This document shows positions 25,801 through 34,467 of a stretch of DNA of 39,264 bases, one piece after another (the first letter of the stretch is position 1; each line of letters begins with the position of its first letter). The notes beneath the pieces were generated by a model. The model had not been told where the DNA came from. It worked only from the letters and a program-made list of their open reading frames with translations, and made no database searches. Source of the stretch: an uncultured Rhodospirillaceae bacterium (GTDB taxonomy: Bacteria > Pseudomonadota > Alphaproteobacteria > MPNO01 > UBA2964); the NCBI GenBank assembly GCA_913052165.1, contig CAJXEC010000010.1:1-39264 (forward strand), written 5' to 3'. A program made the position numbers and the translations under genes.

Positions 25801-27063
25801 CTAATCATTGAACCGTTTAAATACAATAGTAGCGTTGGTGCCCCCGAAACCAAATGAATTCGACATTGCACAACTTACGTCTCGCTCTTTAGCTGTCTTG
25901 GGAACAAGATCCAGATCGCACCCCTCAGAGGGATTTTCGAGGTTTAGGGTTGGTGGAATGATTGAGTCCCTGATCGCTAGGAGTGAATATACGGCCTCAA
26001 CAGCACCCGCAGCACCCAAAAGATGACCGATAGCAGATTTTGTCGACGACATTGACAGACTATACGCATGTTCTTTGAAGACTTTTTTCACCGCATTTAA
26101 TTCGATTTCGTCACCCAAAGGCGTTGAAGTACCATGGGCGTTGACGTAAGAGATTTCTTCCGGGTTTAAATTAGCTCTAGTTAACGCCGCTTTCATAGCT
26201 CTGACGGCTCCGCTCCCGTCTTCAGAGGGGGCTGTAGCGTGGTAAGCATCTCCAGACAGACCATAGCCCACGAGTTCGCCATATATCTTCGCAGATCGGG
26301 CTCGCGCGTGATCCAACTCTTCCAGAACTAGTACCCCTGCCCCTTCTCCCATCACAAATCCGTCTCGGTCAACATCCCAAGGCCGAGAGGCGGACTTAGG
26401 GTTTTGATTAAATTTACTTGCCAGAGCTCTTGCGGCCGCAAAACCAGCAATGCCAATACGGCAAATTGCTGACTCAGCGCCTCCAGCCACCATAACTTCA
26501 GCATCACCGAACTGTATAAGCCGCGCGGCATCACCAATTGAGTGTGCGCCGGTAGAACACGCCGTCGTCGCAGCGTGGTTTGGCCCTTTTAACCCAAATC
26601 GTATTGAAACCTGTCCTGAGGCTAAGTTAATTAGAGTAGAGGGAATAAAGAATGGCGATATTTTTCTGGGCCCACGATTTAAAAGAGTGACTGAAGCATC
26701 ATAGATACCTTCGAGGCCCCCAATACCAGAACCTATCATTACACCCGAGCGGACCTGTTCTCTCTCAGCATCAAGATCCAACCCAGAGTCACGTATCGCT
26801 TGCGATGCGGCAGCCACGGCGAAGATAATAAACTTTTCATTTTTTCTTTGTTCTTTGGGGTCCAACCAATCATGGGCATTAAACCGGCCACTGCCCTCCC
26901 CGATTGGGACCTCGGCGGCGATGGTCACGTTTAAATCCGACGCGTCAAATCCTTGTATCTGATCAACCCCACTCTCACCAGAAACAAGTCTGTCCCAATT
27001 AGTCTCAACACCAACACCTAAAGGAGAGACCAGGCCCAAACCAGTAACGACCACCCGCCTCAA
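25801..27063 (-). CDS. fabF: 3-oxoacyl-ACP synthase II (KAS II)
   Basis: Condenses malonyl-ACP with acyl-ACP in fatty-acid elongation. The thiolase fold is complete with catalytic C169 (TACSTGA), H310 (NAHGTST), K342 and H347 (KSAIGHLLGAAG). The length is 420 aa. The start is a TTG at 27063 with an AAGGGGGG ribosome site seven bases upstream (27078-27071); its product would begin MRRVVVTGLG, typical of FabF, and no ATG lies further upstream. It lies 55 nt after acpP and 6 nt before mltG. Confidence 0.97.
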   Translation of the reverse strand: MRRVVVTGLGLVSPLGVGVETNWDRLVSGESGVDQIQGFDASDLNVTIAAEVPIGEGSGRFNAHDWLDPKEQRKNEKFIIFAVAAASQAIRDSGLDLDAEREQVRSGVMIGSGIGGLEGIYDASVTLLNRGPRKISPFFIPSTLINLASGQVSIRFGLKGPNHAATTACSTGAHSIGDAARLIQFGDAEVMVAGGAESAICRIGIAGFAAARALASKFNQNPKSASRPWDVDRDGFVMGEGAGVLVLEELDHARARSAKIYGELVGYGLSGDAYHATAPSEDGSGAVRAMKAALTRANLNPEEISYVNAHGTSTPLGDEIELNAVKKVFKEHAYSLSMSSTKSAIGHLLGAAGAVEAVYSLLAIRDSIIPPTLNLENPSEGCDLDLVPKTAKERDVSCAMSNSFGFGGTNATIVFKRFND

Positions 27064-27118
27064 GAGATGACCCCCCTTAAATTAGAATCCAGGCCTGCCG
27101 ATCTAATCGCAGCCGCCT

Positions 27119-27358
27119 CTAACTACCAGAATTTTCTTCGATGAATGAAATGGCATCTTTCACAGTCAAAATCTTTTCAGCTGCATCATCAGGAATTTCA
27201 CATTCGAACTCCTCTTCAAACGCCATAACTAGCTCGACTGTATCTAAACTGTCAGCACCGAGATCATCTATAAAGCTTGCACCTTCTAGGACTTTCTCTT
27301 CATCAACACCTAGATGTTCGACAACTATTTTTTTAACTTTATCCGCTACTTCGCTCAT
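27119..27358 (-). CDS. acpP: Acyl carrier protein
   Basis: Carries growing acyl chains on a phosphopantetheine arm for fatty-acid synthesis and supplies acyl groups for lipid A. The four-helix acidic protein has the modification Ser37 in GADSLDTVE and 79 aa, typical of AcpP. A GGGGA ribosome site precedes the ATG at 27358. The 144-nt gap before it, uncommonly long for this cluster, contains on the minus strand TTCGAT and TATAGC (27426-27421 and 27404-27399) 16 nt apart. This may be a separate acpP promoter, plausible because AcpP is very abundant, but the element is weak. Confidence 0.98.
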   Translation of the reverse strand: MSEVADKVKKIVVEHLGVDEEKVLEGASFIDDLGADSLDTVELVMAFEEEFECEIPDDAAEKILTVKDAISFIEENSGS

Positions 27359-27502
27359 AATTTCCCCACTACAATTTTTTTTATTAACTAATGCAAAGGC
27401 TATACCCGCGTAAAGGGCGAATCGAAAGGATGCGATGTCACGGATCCAACGATCAACCTAACGTGCCGTCTTTAACTCCATTTTCAGTTCGAAGTCATAC
27501 TT

Positions 27503-28240
27503 TTAAATCATAGCCATTCCACCGTTCACGTGAATTGTTTGACCGGTCACATAACGCGCCTGATTACTTGCCAGGAACGTCACACAGGCAGCTACGTCCG
27601 CAGGTTCCCCCAACCGACCTGCGGGGATCCGCTGCATTATAGCCGCCCTTTGAGACTCTGAAAGCGCCTCAGTCATAGGGGTATTTATAAATCCTGGCGC
27701 TACGCAATTAACCGTAATTCCTCGTGACGCAACCTCAGCAGCAAGCGCCTTACTCATTCCAGATAGACCTGCTTTCGAAGCGACGTAATTTGTTTGACCT
27801 GGGTTTCCTGTAAATCCAACAACTGACGTAATGTTGATAACACGTCCCCACCGGCTCTTCATCATTCCTTTTAGCGCTGCTCTAGCCAATCTGAACGAAG
27901 ACGTCAAATTTACCTCAATGACCCGCGACCAATCATCATCAGACATCCTAATCGCAAGGGCGTCCCCAGTGACACCTGCATTATTGACAAGAATGTCAAC
28001 ACCCCCGAGGGCTTTTTTTGCATTTTTAAAAAGATCGGCTTCTGAGTTGGGAGCATCGAGTGACGCTGAAAAATAACTCACTCGGTCTCCAATATCATCC
28101 GCTAACTCTTTTAAAATGCCCTCATTTCTTCCGCTTAGGACAACTGAAACTCCATGGGAATGCAAAGACCTGGCAATTGCACTACCAATTCCTCCCGTGG
28201 CGCCGGTTACAAGTGCGGTTTTACCCTCTAAATCAAACAT
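27503..28240 (-). CDS. fabG: 3-oxoacyl-ACP reductase
   Basis: Reduces 3-oxoacyl-ACP with NADPH in fatty-acid elongation. It is a classical SDR with TGATGGIG (12-19), NNAG (86-89), catalytic S139, Y152 and K156 (YVASK), and the C-terminal VTGQTIHVNGGMAM typical of FabG. Its 245 aa match E. coli FabG closely in length. It starts at an ATG at 28240 with GGGGGA upstream, 18 nt after fabD. The gap of 144 nt before acpP suggests a partly separate transcript for the downstream genes. Confidence 0.97.
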   Translation of the reverse strand: MFDLEGKTALVTGATGGIGSAIARSLHSHGVSVVLSGRNEGILKELADDIGDRVSYFSASLDAPNSEADLFKNAKKALGGVDILVNNAGVTGDALAIRMSDDDWSRVIEVNLTSSFRLARAALKGMMKSRWGRVINITSVVGFTGNPGQTNYVASKAGLSGMSKALAAEVASRGITVNCVAPGFINTPMTEALSESQRAAIMQRIPAGRLGEPADVAACVTFLASNQARYVTGQTIHVNGGMAMI

Positions 28241-28258
28241 ATACGATCCCCCAAGGAT

Positions 28259-29209
28259 TTAATTATTTTTCAAGCGCGTAAGAAGAATTTTTAGTCCTTC
28301 CGGATTGTTTACGGATATTGACTCTAAGTCACGATCTATGCGTTTACCCAGACCACTGAGCACACTGCCCGCTCCGACTTCAATTAATTGTCGAACACCC
28401 AACTCTTTGAGCCTCATAATACTCTCACGCCAACGAACCATGCCTGTTACTTGCTGCACCAGCAGCGATTTAATCATTGCGGGATCCTGCGTGGGTTCAA
28501 CGGTGATATTTGGTAAAACTGGAATAATCGGGACAGATATCTCTGCGGAGGCTAAAACTTCTTGCATTTTTTCGGCGGCAGGTTGCATAAGCGAGCAATG
28601 AAACGGCGCGCTGACTTGAAGGGCAACGGCACGTCTAGCTCCAAATTCAGAGGCTTTCTCTACAGCTCTTGATATTGCTGTGGCATGCCCCGACAAAACA
28701 ACTTGACCCGGGGCGTTATCATTTGCGGGCGTGCAAACCTCACCCTCTGAGGCAGCTGTTGCCAGCGCTCGAGCTGTCTCTAGATCTAATCCGAGGATAG
28801 CCGCCATCCCGCCTTGTCCCACGGGAATTGCCTGCTGCATGGCGGTTCCCCGGATTTTTAACAACTTGGCAGTATCAGCTAAAGACAGTGCGCGAGCAGC
28901 TGCCAGGGCAGAGTACTCACCCAAAGAATGCCCAACTGCAAATGAGAAATTTGAAGCCAGGTCGATATCGAAATGGCTCTCCATTACTCGAATTAGCGCC
29001 AAGCTCACGGCCATGAGCGCAGGCTGAGCATTCGCTGTAAGGGTGAGTTGATCCTCCGGGCCTTCAGAAATTATTTTGAACAATTTCTGTCCCAACGCAT
29101 CATCGACCTCTTGAAAGACTTGTCTCGCCTCCGGAAATTCATCCGCAAGCTTGGTACCCATACCCACTGACTGGGACCCTTGTCCCGGAAACAAAACTGC
29201 TAAAGACAT
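28259..29209 (-). CDS. fabD: Malonyl-CoA:ACP transacylase
   Basis: Loads malonyl groups from CoA onto ACP for fatty-acid synthesis. The nucleophile is S95 in GHSLGEYSAL, with FPGQGSQSVGMG near the start and the catalytic His in APFHCSLMQPA. The length of 316 aa is normal. The ATG at 29209 begins the fab cluster fabD-fabG-acpP-fabF-mltG. fabH and plsX, which sometimes lie beside fabD, are not in the window. The divergent gap before rpsF holds the likely promoters of both; I could not find a convincing -10 for fabD. Confidence 0.97.
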   Translation of the reverse strand: MSLAVLFPGQGSQSVGMGTKLADEFPEARQVFQEVDDALGQKLFKIISEGPEDQLTLTANAQPALMAVSLALIRVMESHFDIDLASNFSFAVGHSLGEYSALAAARALSLADTAKLLKIRGTAMQQAIPVGQGGMAAILGLDLETARALATAASEGEVCTPANDNAPGQVVLSGHATAISRAVEKASEFGARRAVALQVSAPFHCSLMQPAAEKMQEVLASAEISVPIIPVLPNITVEPTQDPAMIKSLLVQQVTGMVRWRESIMRLKELGVRQLIEVGAGSVLSGLGKRIDRDLESISVNNPEGLKILLTRLKNN

Positions 29210-29336
29210 AAAATTTCACTCATTTCGATCTAAAATGATTACTGGCACGCTTGTTCTTAATTTCCAAGTGCTCAATGTCAACACCCCCATTGAAGGCACA
29301 ATGTGGATCACACTTGACTCCAAAAGTCAGTATAAC

Positions 29337-29364
29337 TTGCAACGAAGTTGCAGATGTGTATATT
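29337..29364 (+). promoter_or_regulatory. Putative promoter of the rpsF operon
   Basis: TTGCAA (29337-29342) and TATATT (29359-29364) are 16 nt apart, and TGTG immediately before the latter resembles an extended -10. An inverted repeat TGCAAC-GAA-GTTGCA (29338-29352) overlaps the -35 element and could be an operator. The transcript would carry a leader of about 120 nt before rpsF. Confidence 0.4.
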
Positions 29365-29490
29365 ACCGCGGTTTCCAGCGGCTGGATTGGTGATGTTTAT
29401 CCTTGCTTTTCTGGTTCAATTGATTTTTTCAGTCAAAAGCTTTGTTGTCTGTTTGAGTTGCGGGCAATCCGACTAATAAGGAGTTCCGAA

Positions 29491-29916
29491 GTGGCCTACT
29501 ATGAAAGCGTATTTATAGCGCGACCGGATATTACAAATGTCCAAGTGGAAGCTATATCCGAAAGCTTTAAGGCTATTATTGCCGAGCATGGTGGGTCAGC
29601 AACCAAAGATGAGTACTGGGGCCTTAGATCGCTGGCATACAGGATTAAAAAAAACCGCAAGGGCCACTACGTAATGCTTAATCTAGACGCTCCTGCCAGC
29701 GCGATAAGCGAATTGGAACGGAATATGCGTTTAAACGAAGATGTCATTAGGTTTATGACAATCAAAGTTGACTCGTTGAATGAAGAGCCCTCTGTAATGA
29801 TGCGCAATAAAACTGCTAGAGATGAGAAAAATAGGCGAGATGGTTTTGTCGAGGAGCAGTATTCGGATAATAAGATCGTAACACCCACCCAGAAAGATCA
29901 AGGAGAAGGCCAATGA
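29491..29916 (+). CDS. rpsF: 30S ribosomal protein S6
   Basis: Small-subunit protein that binds 16S rRNA together with S18. The start [13 protein letters not shown] and the block [26 protein letters not shown] are typical of S6. I start at the GTG at 29491 because a strong AAGGAG (29478-29483) is seven bases upstream and the N terminus then matches the family. An open frame continues upstream to 29251 but that part has no S6 features. The 141 aa include a charged C-terminal extension of about 30 residues. It overlaps rpsR by 4 nt (ATGA). Confidence 0.97.
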   Translation: MAYYESVFIARPDITNVQVEAISESFKAIIAEHGGSATKDEYWGLRSLAYRIKKNRKGHYVMLNLDAPASAISELERNMRLNEDVIRFMTIKVDSLNEEPSVMMRNKTARDEKNRRDGFVEEQYSDNKIVTPTQKDQGEGQ

Positions 29917-30143
29917 AAAGCCGTCGGCCTTTCTTTCGCAGACAAAAAAGTTGCCCATTTTCTGGTGTCGACGCTCCGGCTATCGATTACAAAGACGTAA
30001 AACTCCTTCAAAAATTTGTATCAGAGAGGGGTAAAATTGTCCCCAGGCGGATAACTGCCGTGTCGTCAAAAAAACAGCGCGAGTTGGCTCAAGCGATCAA
30101 GAGAGCCAGAAATCTGGCGCTCATGCCATACGTTGTGGATTGA
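29913..30143 (+). CDS. rpsR: 30S ribosomal protein S18
   Basis: Small-subunit protein of the S6-S18 pair on the platform of the 30S subunit. At 76 aa it has the S18 pattern: [15 protein letters not shown] near the start, [19 protein letters not shown], and the basic tail ending [14 protein letters not shown]. The start ATG overlaps the rpsF stop, so translation is coupled. Only one Cys is seen in the N-terminal segment, so there is no full zinc site. Confidence 0.98.
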   Translation: MKSRRPFFRRQKSCPFSGVDAPAIDYKDVKLLQKFVSERGKIVPRRITAVSSKKQRELAQAIKRARNLALMPYVVD

Positions 30144-30152
30144 AATTATAAT

Positions 30153-31097
30153 TTGGTCTCTAAAATAAATAGCGCTCTGCTACTATCTCTCCTAGGAGGC
30201 TTCGCCAGTGTGCCTCTAGGAGTTTTTTTTTTCGGGCCCGCCCCAATTTTGGCGGTGGGCCTCATTTTTGGGACTTCCTATCCGCCAATTTCAGCAGCAC
30301 TCGCCGGACTGGTTGCTCTCGCATGGACGGGTGGATATGGGGCCCTGTCTTATTTGGCTTTGACGGGTATACCGTCGGCGTTAGCGGTACAACTCGCGAT
30401 CTCAAATAATGGTTTATCTGGCAAGATAGACACTAGCCACGCGATTACTGTGGTCTCCATCTTCGGTCTGTTCGTTATATTATTTTTGAGTATTGATTTG
30501 ATTGGATTGGGATCCAGAGCGGAAAACTATGTGGAGAATAGTTTCCAAAATTTTTTCGCCCAATTTCAAAAACAGTTTCAAACAGTTACTGATCCTCAGC
30601 AAGGCGAAACGGTGGCGCTTGCACTCAGTGCTCTTGGAAAATTTGCTGCGAAAATTTCCTTTGGCGCCCTCGGGGCGGTGTCATTTTTGATATTGGCTGT
30701 CAATGTGGCCCTGGTAGAGACGCTGACAAACAAAATCGGTCAATCCAGGTTAATTAGGGCCGATTATTCGTTGACGCAGCCACCTGCATCACTGAGCATC
30801 ATATTTTTTGGAATGATTGGCCTGTCTTTTTTTGCCGGGGATGTAGGTAAATTCGGTCTTAATGCCACAATTTTTCTATCATTTCCCTTTATTCTCATCG
30901 GTTTAGCGGTTATACACACGATCGCGCGCGACCGCAGCAATGTAAAGGTTGCTCTGTGGGTTTTCTACGCACTGGTTTTTGTTTTGGGCGTTGTTTTAGG
31001 GCTATTAGCCCTTATAGCCATTATATTAGCACTAATCGGGGCATGTGAATATTGGGTTGGCGTGCGGAAGCGAATACGGAAATCGTCACCTGATTAA
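30153..31097 (+). CDS. DUF2232 family membrane protein
   Basis: Integral membrane protein of unknown function, 314 aa with about eight hydrophobic helices. The position between rpsR and rplI is the known place of DUF2232 (YybS-like) proteins in alphaproteobacteria, and the sequence agrees in size and hydropathy. No active-site motif is visible. The start is a TTG at 30153, with no other start near the first helix and no clear Shine-Dalgarno. It may be translated by readthrough of ribosomes from rpsR, which ends 9 nt upstream. A role in translation or membrane organisation is speculation. Confidence 0.8.
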   Translation: MVSKINSALLLSLLGGFASVPLGVFFFGPAPILAVGLIFGTSYPPISAALAGLVALAWTGGYGALSYLALTGIPSALAVQLAISNNGLSGKIDTSHAITVVSIFGLFVILFLSIDLIGLGSRAENYVENSFQNFFAQFQKQFQTVTDPQQGETVALALSALGKFAAKISFGALGAVSFLILAVNVALVETLTNKIGQSRLIRADYSLTQPPASLSIIFFGMIGLSFFAGDVGKFGLNATIFLSFPFILIGLAVIHTIARDRSNVKVALWVFYALVFVLGVVLGLLALIAIILALIGACEYWVGVRKRIRKSSPD

Positions 31098-31112
31098 CAA
31101 GGAGGTTTTGTG

Positions 31113-31679
31113 ATGGAAATAATTCTTCTTGAAAGAATAGAAAAACTAGGTCAAATGGGTGATGTAGTCTCTGTGAGGCCTGGTTTTGCGAGAAATTATC
31201 TTCTACCTGAAAAGAAAGCTCTGAGGGCCACTAAAGCAAACAGGGCGTCATTTGAAAATCAGAGAACTCAACTAGAGGCGGCAAACCTGGAGCGTCGGTC
31301 GGAAGCAGAAGCAGTAAGGAAGAAACTTGACACCAAGACCTTCGTAATTGTTCGGCAAGCCAGTGATAACAATCAACTTTACGGTTCAGTAACAGTACGC
31401 AATATCTCTCAGGCCATAACAGAGGCGGGATTTACCATTGATAGTAAACAGGTTCAGATGGGGACTCCGATCAAAACAATCGGTCTTCATCCGATCAGGA
31501 TCCAATTACACCCGGAAGTTTCGGTTACGGTTACTGTGAATGTAGCACGCTCTGAAGAAGAGGCGACCATTCAAGCCGAAGAAGCCGCTGATAAAAAATC
31601 TGATAGCACCTCTAAAGAGTCAGCACCATCACAGGAAGCCGCTGACACACAGGAAAGCACCGAGATCTTAGAGAACTAA
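31113..31679 (+). CDS. rplI: 50S ribosomal protein L9
   Basis: Large-subunit protein that bridges 23S rRNA near the L1 stalk. The N-terminal domain has [21 protein letters not shown] and [11 protein letters not shown], then a long helix and a C-terminal globular part ([31 protein letters not shown]). About 40 extra C-terminal residues are rich in Glu, Ala, Ser and Thr (188 aa against 149 in E. coli), as in other alphaproteobacteria. The ATG at 31113 is preceded by AAGGAGG (31099-31105) with ideal spacing; the GTG at 31110 is not needed. Confidence 0.97.
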   Translation: MEIILLERIEKLGQMGDVVSVRPGFARNYLLPEKKALRATKANRASFENQRTQLEAANLERRSEAEAVRKKLDTKTFVIVRQASDNNQLYGSVTVRNISQAITEAGFTIDSKQVQMGTPIKTIGLHPIRIQLHPEVSVTVTVNVARSEEEATIQAEEAADKKSDSTSKESAPSQEAADTQESTEILEN

Positions 31680-31776
31680 AATCAGCTCTTTAATCGGTTT
31701 GAATTTCAAATAAGAAAAGATTTTTTAGACAATCGCCGCTTAATCAACAACAACAAAATACTTGCAGTCAACCTCG

Positions 31777-31808
31777 GCCTTACCAAACTAAAGAAAGTTC
31801 GATAAGGC
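31777..31808 (+). other. Possible two-part RNA hairpin before nadK
   Basis: In the 188-nt gap between rplI and nadK, GCCTTA (31777-31782) pairs with TAAGGC (31803-31808), and inside this AACT (31786-31789) pairs with AGTT (31796-31799) around a six-base A/G loop, separated by 3-nt internal loops. It lacks a U-tract, so it is not a typical terminator. Support is weak. Confidence 0.25.
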
Positions 31809-31867
31809 TAGTACAGATGTTTTGGTTCGCTCCATCCTCGGATGTTTAAACAATAGTTATTTCTTTG

Positions 31868-32635
31868 ATGGTTTATAAAAATATTCATTTTGTGAGTTCT
31901 GATGACCAGCGCGCAAGTCGTGCCGCCAAAAGACTTTCAAATTTACATGGCAATGCACCGATTTCCGAGGCAGATGTTGTAGTCGTTCTAGGCGGCGACG
32001 GAACGATGCTAGAGACACTCCATGCCAGTTTTGAAAATGGAATGCCGATTTATGGGATGAACCGGGGGACTGTGGGGTTCCTTATGAATGAATACGAGGA
32101 AAGTAATCTTTACGACAGGTTGAATAGTGCCCAAACCGTTACCCTCCACCCATTGGAGATGAAAACCCTGGATGTGCATGGCAACGAGAGTCAATCGCTG
32201 TGCATTAATGAGGTGGCCCTTCTCAGACAAACACGGCAAGCTGCAAAACTCAGAATCTCTATAGATCACCAAATAAGGATGCAAGAACTGATTTGTGATG
32301 GGACTTTGATAGCCACACCCGCTGGAAGCACCGCCTACAATCTATCGGCGCATGGTCCTATCATACCACTCGGTTCGGAATTATTGGCGCTTACTCCAAT
32401 TAGTGCTTTTCGCCCCCGGCGCTGGAGAGGGGCTCTTTTGCCATCTACTGTTAAAATAGAGATTGAAATCCGTGAGCCTCGCAAGAGGCCAGTGAGCGCC
32501 GTAGCTGATGACACCGAGATCAGGGAAGTATTACGAGTAACAGTATGTCAGAAACATAGCATCACTCTTAACCTATTATTTGACCCCGAGCATAACTTAG
32601 AAGAACGAATCCTTAACGAACAATTCATCCCGTGA
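31868..32635 (+). CDS. nadK: NAD kinase
   Basis: Phosphorylates NAD+ to NADP+. The GGDG motif is at residues 42-45 (VLGGDGTML), CINEVAL follows at about 112-118 with the conserved N114-E115, and the [17 protein letters not shown] segment is intact. The 255 aa are short but normal for the alphaproteobacterial form. The ATG at 31868 is preferred over the adjacent TTG at 31865. It stands alone between rplI and the convergent thiamine operon; in some relatives dnaB, alr or radA follow rplI instead. Confidence 0.95.
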   Translation: MVYKNIHFVSSDDQRASRAAKRLSNLHGNAPISEADVVVVLGGDGTMLETLHASFENGMPIYGMNRGTVGFLMNEYEESNLYDRLNSAQTVTLHPLEMKTLDVHGNESQSLCINEVALLRQTRQAAKLRISIDHQIRMQELICDGTLIATPAGSTAYNLSAHGPIIPLGSELLALTPISAFRPRRWRGALLPSTVKIEIEIREPRKRPVSAVADDTEIREVLRVTVCQKHSITLNLLFDPEHNLEERILNEQFIP

Positions 32636-32777
32636 AGTTAAATAAGTATTAACCGTAAATACAATTTGAAGAATTGATTGGGCAAAGACAACAGATTAGG
32701 TGCGCAACCTCTCAGCGCAAATAATGCCCCTAAGATGAAATTTCTTTTTAATTTGATAACGCAGTTGGAAAACGGAG
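32636..32777. other. Short gap between nadK and thiE
   Basis: This 142-nt stretch separates two convergent genes. It contains no open frame of interest and no strong GC-rich stem followed by a U-tract. I see no RNA gene or riboswitch signature in it. Confidence 0.4.
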
Positions 32778-33425
32778 TCAGCTACAAGAATAATTTTCCA
32801 TTTCACAAATATCAATAAGTTCTCTTACTGCCTTTTTTGGATCAAAGGCTCGCATTATCCCTCCCATCACAGCGAAGCCCGCAGCCCCGGAGCGGAGAAC
32901 TTCCGCTGCATTGCTTCCAGAAATACCGGCCAGTGCAATAATGGGAACACTTGATGCTTTTACAGCATCGGAGATAGAGGAAACTCCAAGCACAGGGCCA
33001 TAGCCAGGCTTGCTATTAGTCTTAAAAATCGGGCTTAGAGTGACGTAGTCTGCCCCTGCGATTGCTCCGGCAGCAGCATCGTGAATTGAATGAGCGGAAT
33101 ATCCGATGAGGCGTTTTTCTCCCAAAATCCTCCGGGCCTTAGCAACATCAGCCGTCTTTTGGAAGTGAGCCCCATGAGCTCCAGATCTTATCGCCGCCTG
33201 AAGGTCACCGTTGACTATCACAATTGCAGTCGGATCAACGGCATCCATCAACTCTTTTGTTAAAAAAATCAATTTTTTTGTATCAAGTAATTTTTCCCGT
33301 ACCATAAACCATCTCAGACCCGCATCAGACGCTGCGGCAAAAATGCTTTGGATCGGCACTCTGGCTTGGCTTGAGTCGCTGATTAGCAAAACCGGGGGGA
33401 CCGGGAGAATGCGAAACTCGCTCAA
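32778..33425 (-). CDS. thiE: Thiamine phosphate synthase family protein (ThiE/TenI-like)
   Basis: Expected to join HMP-PP and the thiazole phosphate to make thiamine phosphate, by family and operon place. The TIM-barrel pattern is present: MVREKLLD near residue 42, [52 protein letters not shown] and IIALAGIS. Several family motifs are altered: canonical IND, GVHLGQxD and GPxFxTxTK read [12 protein letters not shown] and SPIFKTNSK. TenI-like thiazole isomerase function or reduced activity is therefore possible. At 215 aa it is normal. The TTG start overlaps the thiG stop (TTGA), so the two are coupled. It is the last gene of thiO-thiS-thiG-thiE. Confidence 0.8.
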   Translation of the reverse strand: MSEFRILPVPPVLLISDSSQARVPIQSIFAAASDAGLRWFMVREKLLDTKKLIFLTKELMDAVDPTAIVIVNGDLQAAIRSGAHGAHFQKTADVAKARRILGEKRLIGYSAHSIHDAAAGAIAGADYVTLSPIFKTNSKPGYGPVLGVSSISDAVKASSVPIIALAGISGSNAAEVLRSGAAGFAVMGGIMRAFDPKKAVRELIDICEMENYSCS

Positions 33426-34207
33426 AGATCGGCCATCCCCTCTGAAGGGCTGGATGCAGTAGCATAAAGCTTCCGAGGTATCCTTCCCGACTCAAAGGCC
33501 AGACGCCCTCCCTGAATTCCGAGCTTCATTGCCTTTGCCATTCTTATCGGGTTTTGAGCCCCCGCAACAGCTGTGTTTAAAAGAACACCATCCATCCCCA
33601 GCTCCATCGCGAGAGCCGCATCAGAGGCGGTTCCAACCCCTGCATCAACAATCAGAGGCAAGGAACATTGCTCACGAATGATCCTAAGATTGTATGGATT
33701 ACGGATACCCATGCCTGATCCGATTGGAGCCGCCAGCGGCATTACCGCAGCGCAACCTATATCTTGAAGTTTTTTGCAGGTAATCGGATCATCATTGCAA
33801 TAAGGGAGGACAACAAAATCCTTTTTTACGAGCTCTTCAGCGGCTTTCAGAAGCTCTTCCACGTCAGGAAATAACGTCTCCTCATCCCCAATAACCTCAA
33901 GTTTTACCCATTTAGTCTCAAGCGCTTCACTCGCAAGTTCCGCCGTAATTACAGCGTCACGCGCTGTAAAGCATCCTGCTGTGTTGGGAAGAAATTGATA
34001 TTTGCCTCGCAACAAATCAAAAAGTCCCTCTCCGCCACTTTCAAAACTTACACGACGAACAGAAACTGTAACAATTTCTGCACCGCTAGCGGATATCGCG
34101 TCTAGCATGACTTGCTGATTAGGGTAACGAGATGTTCCGATCAGAAGCCTGGAGTTAAATGTTTTACCCGCTATCTGCAGGCCACTCTCCAAAGCAGTAG
34201 AAACCAT
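33422..34207 (-). CDS. thiG: Thiazole synthase
   Basis: Builds the thiazole phosphate ring of thiamine from DXP, dehydroglycine and sulfur carried by ThiS. The Schiff-base lysine is K102 in [11 protein letters not shown], and the phosphate-binding [31 protein letters not shown] block is intact. The length of 261 aa is normal. The ATG at 34207 follows thiS by 3 nt, with GTGGGGG upstream as ribosome site. It is encoded with its sulfur carrier and the glycine oxidase that supplies dehydroglycine. Confidence 0.97.
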   Translation of the reverse strand: MVSTALESGLQIAGKTFNSRLLIGTSRYPNQQVMLDAISASGAEIVTVSVRRVSFESGGEGLFDLLRGKYQFLPNTAGCFTARDAVITAELASEALETKWVKLEVIGDEETLFPDVEELLKAAEELVKKDFVVLPYCNDDPITCKKLQDIGCAAVMPLAAPIGSGMGIRNPYNLRIIREQCSLPLIVDAGVGTASDAALAMELGMDGVLLNTAVAGAQNPIRMAKAMKLGIQGGRLAFESGRIPRKLYATASSPSEGMADL

Positions 34208-34210
34208 TGA

Positions 34211-34414
34211 TCAACCCCCACGAACTATTTGTACGATCTCCACTTTATCTCCATGATTTAAGAGAGTTTGCTCCCATGCAGATCTTGAAACGACGGCCCC
34301 ATTCACCGCAACCGCTAACCCGCTCTGTCGCGGTTTAAAACCCCGAGCGATGAGCAAGTCAGGGATAATCTTGCCGTTGAATGTAGTAACTTCTCCGTTC
34401 ACGTGTATTTGCAT
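34211..34414 (-). CDS. thiS: Sulfur carrier protein ThiS
   Basis: Ubiquitin-like protein whose C-terminal thiocarboxylate gives sulfur to thiazole synthase. At 67 aa it has the beta-grasp pattern (MQIHVNGEVTTF, LAVAVNGAVVSRSAW) and ends in the diagnostic Gly-Gly (RGG, residues 65-67). The adenylating enzyme ThiF/MoeB is not in the window. It lies 53 nt downstream of thiO and 3 nt before thiG, consistent with a thiO-thiS-thiG-thiE operon. Confidence 0.96.
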   Translation of the reverse strand: MQIHVNGEVTTFNGKIIPDLLIARGFKPRQSGLAVAVNGAVVSRSAWEQTLLNHGDKVEIVQIVRGG

Positions 34415-34467
34415 AAACTCACCTAATCAAGTTAAATAGTCCAGGTTCAATCCTTTTCTTGAACCCA

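Noticed and set aside
29253-29281. TTGACA on the minus strand as fabD promoter
   Set aside because: No -10-like element at suitable spacing.
29251-29490. N-terminal extension of rpsF to 29251
   Set aside because: No S6 similarity upstream; a strong ribosome site before GTG 29491 gives the correct N terminus.
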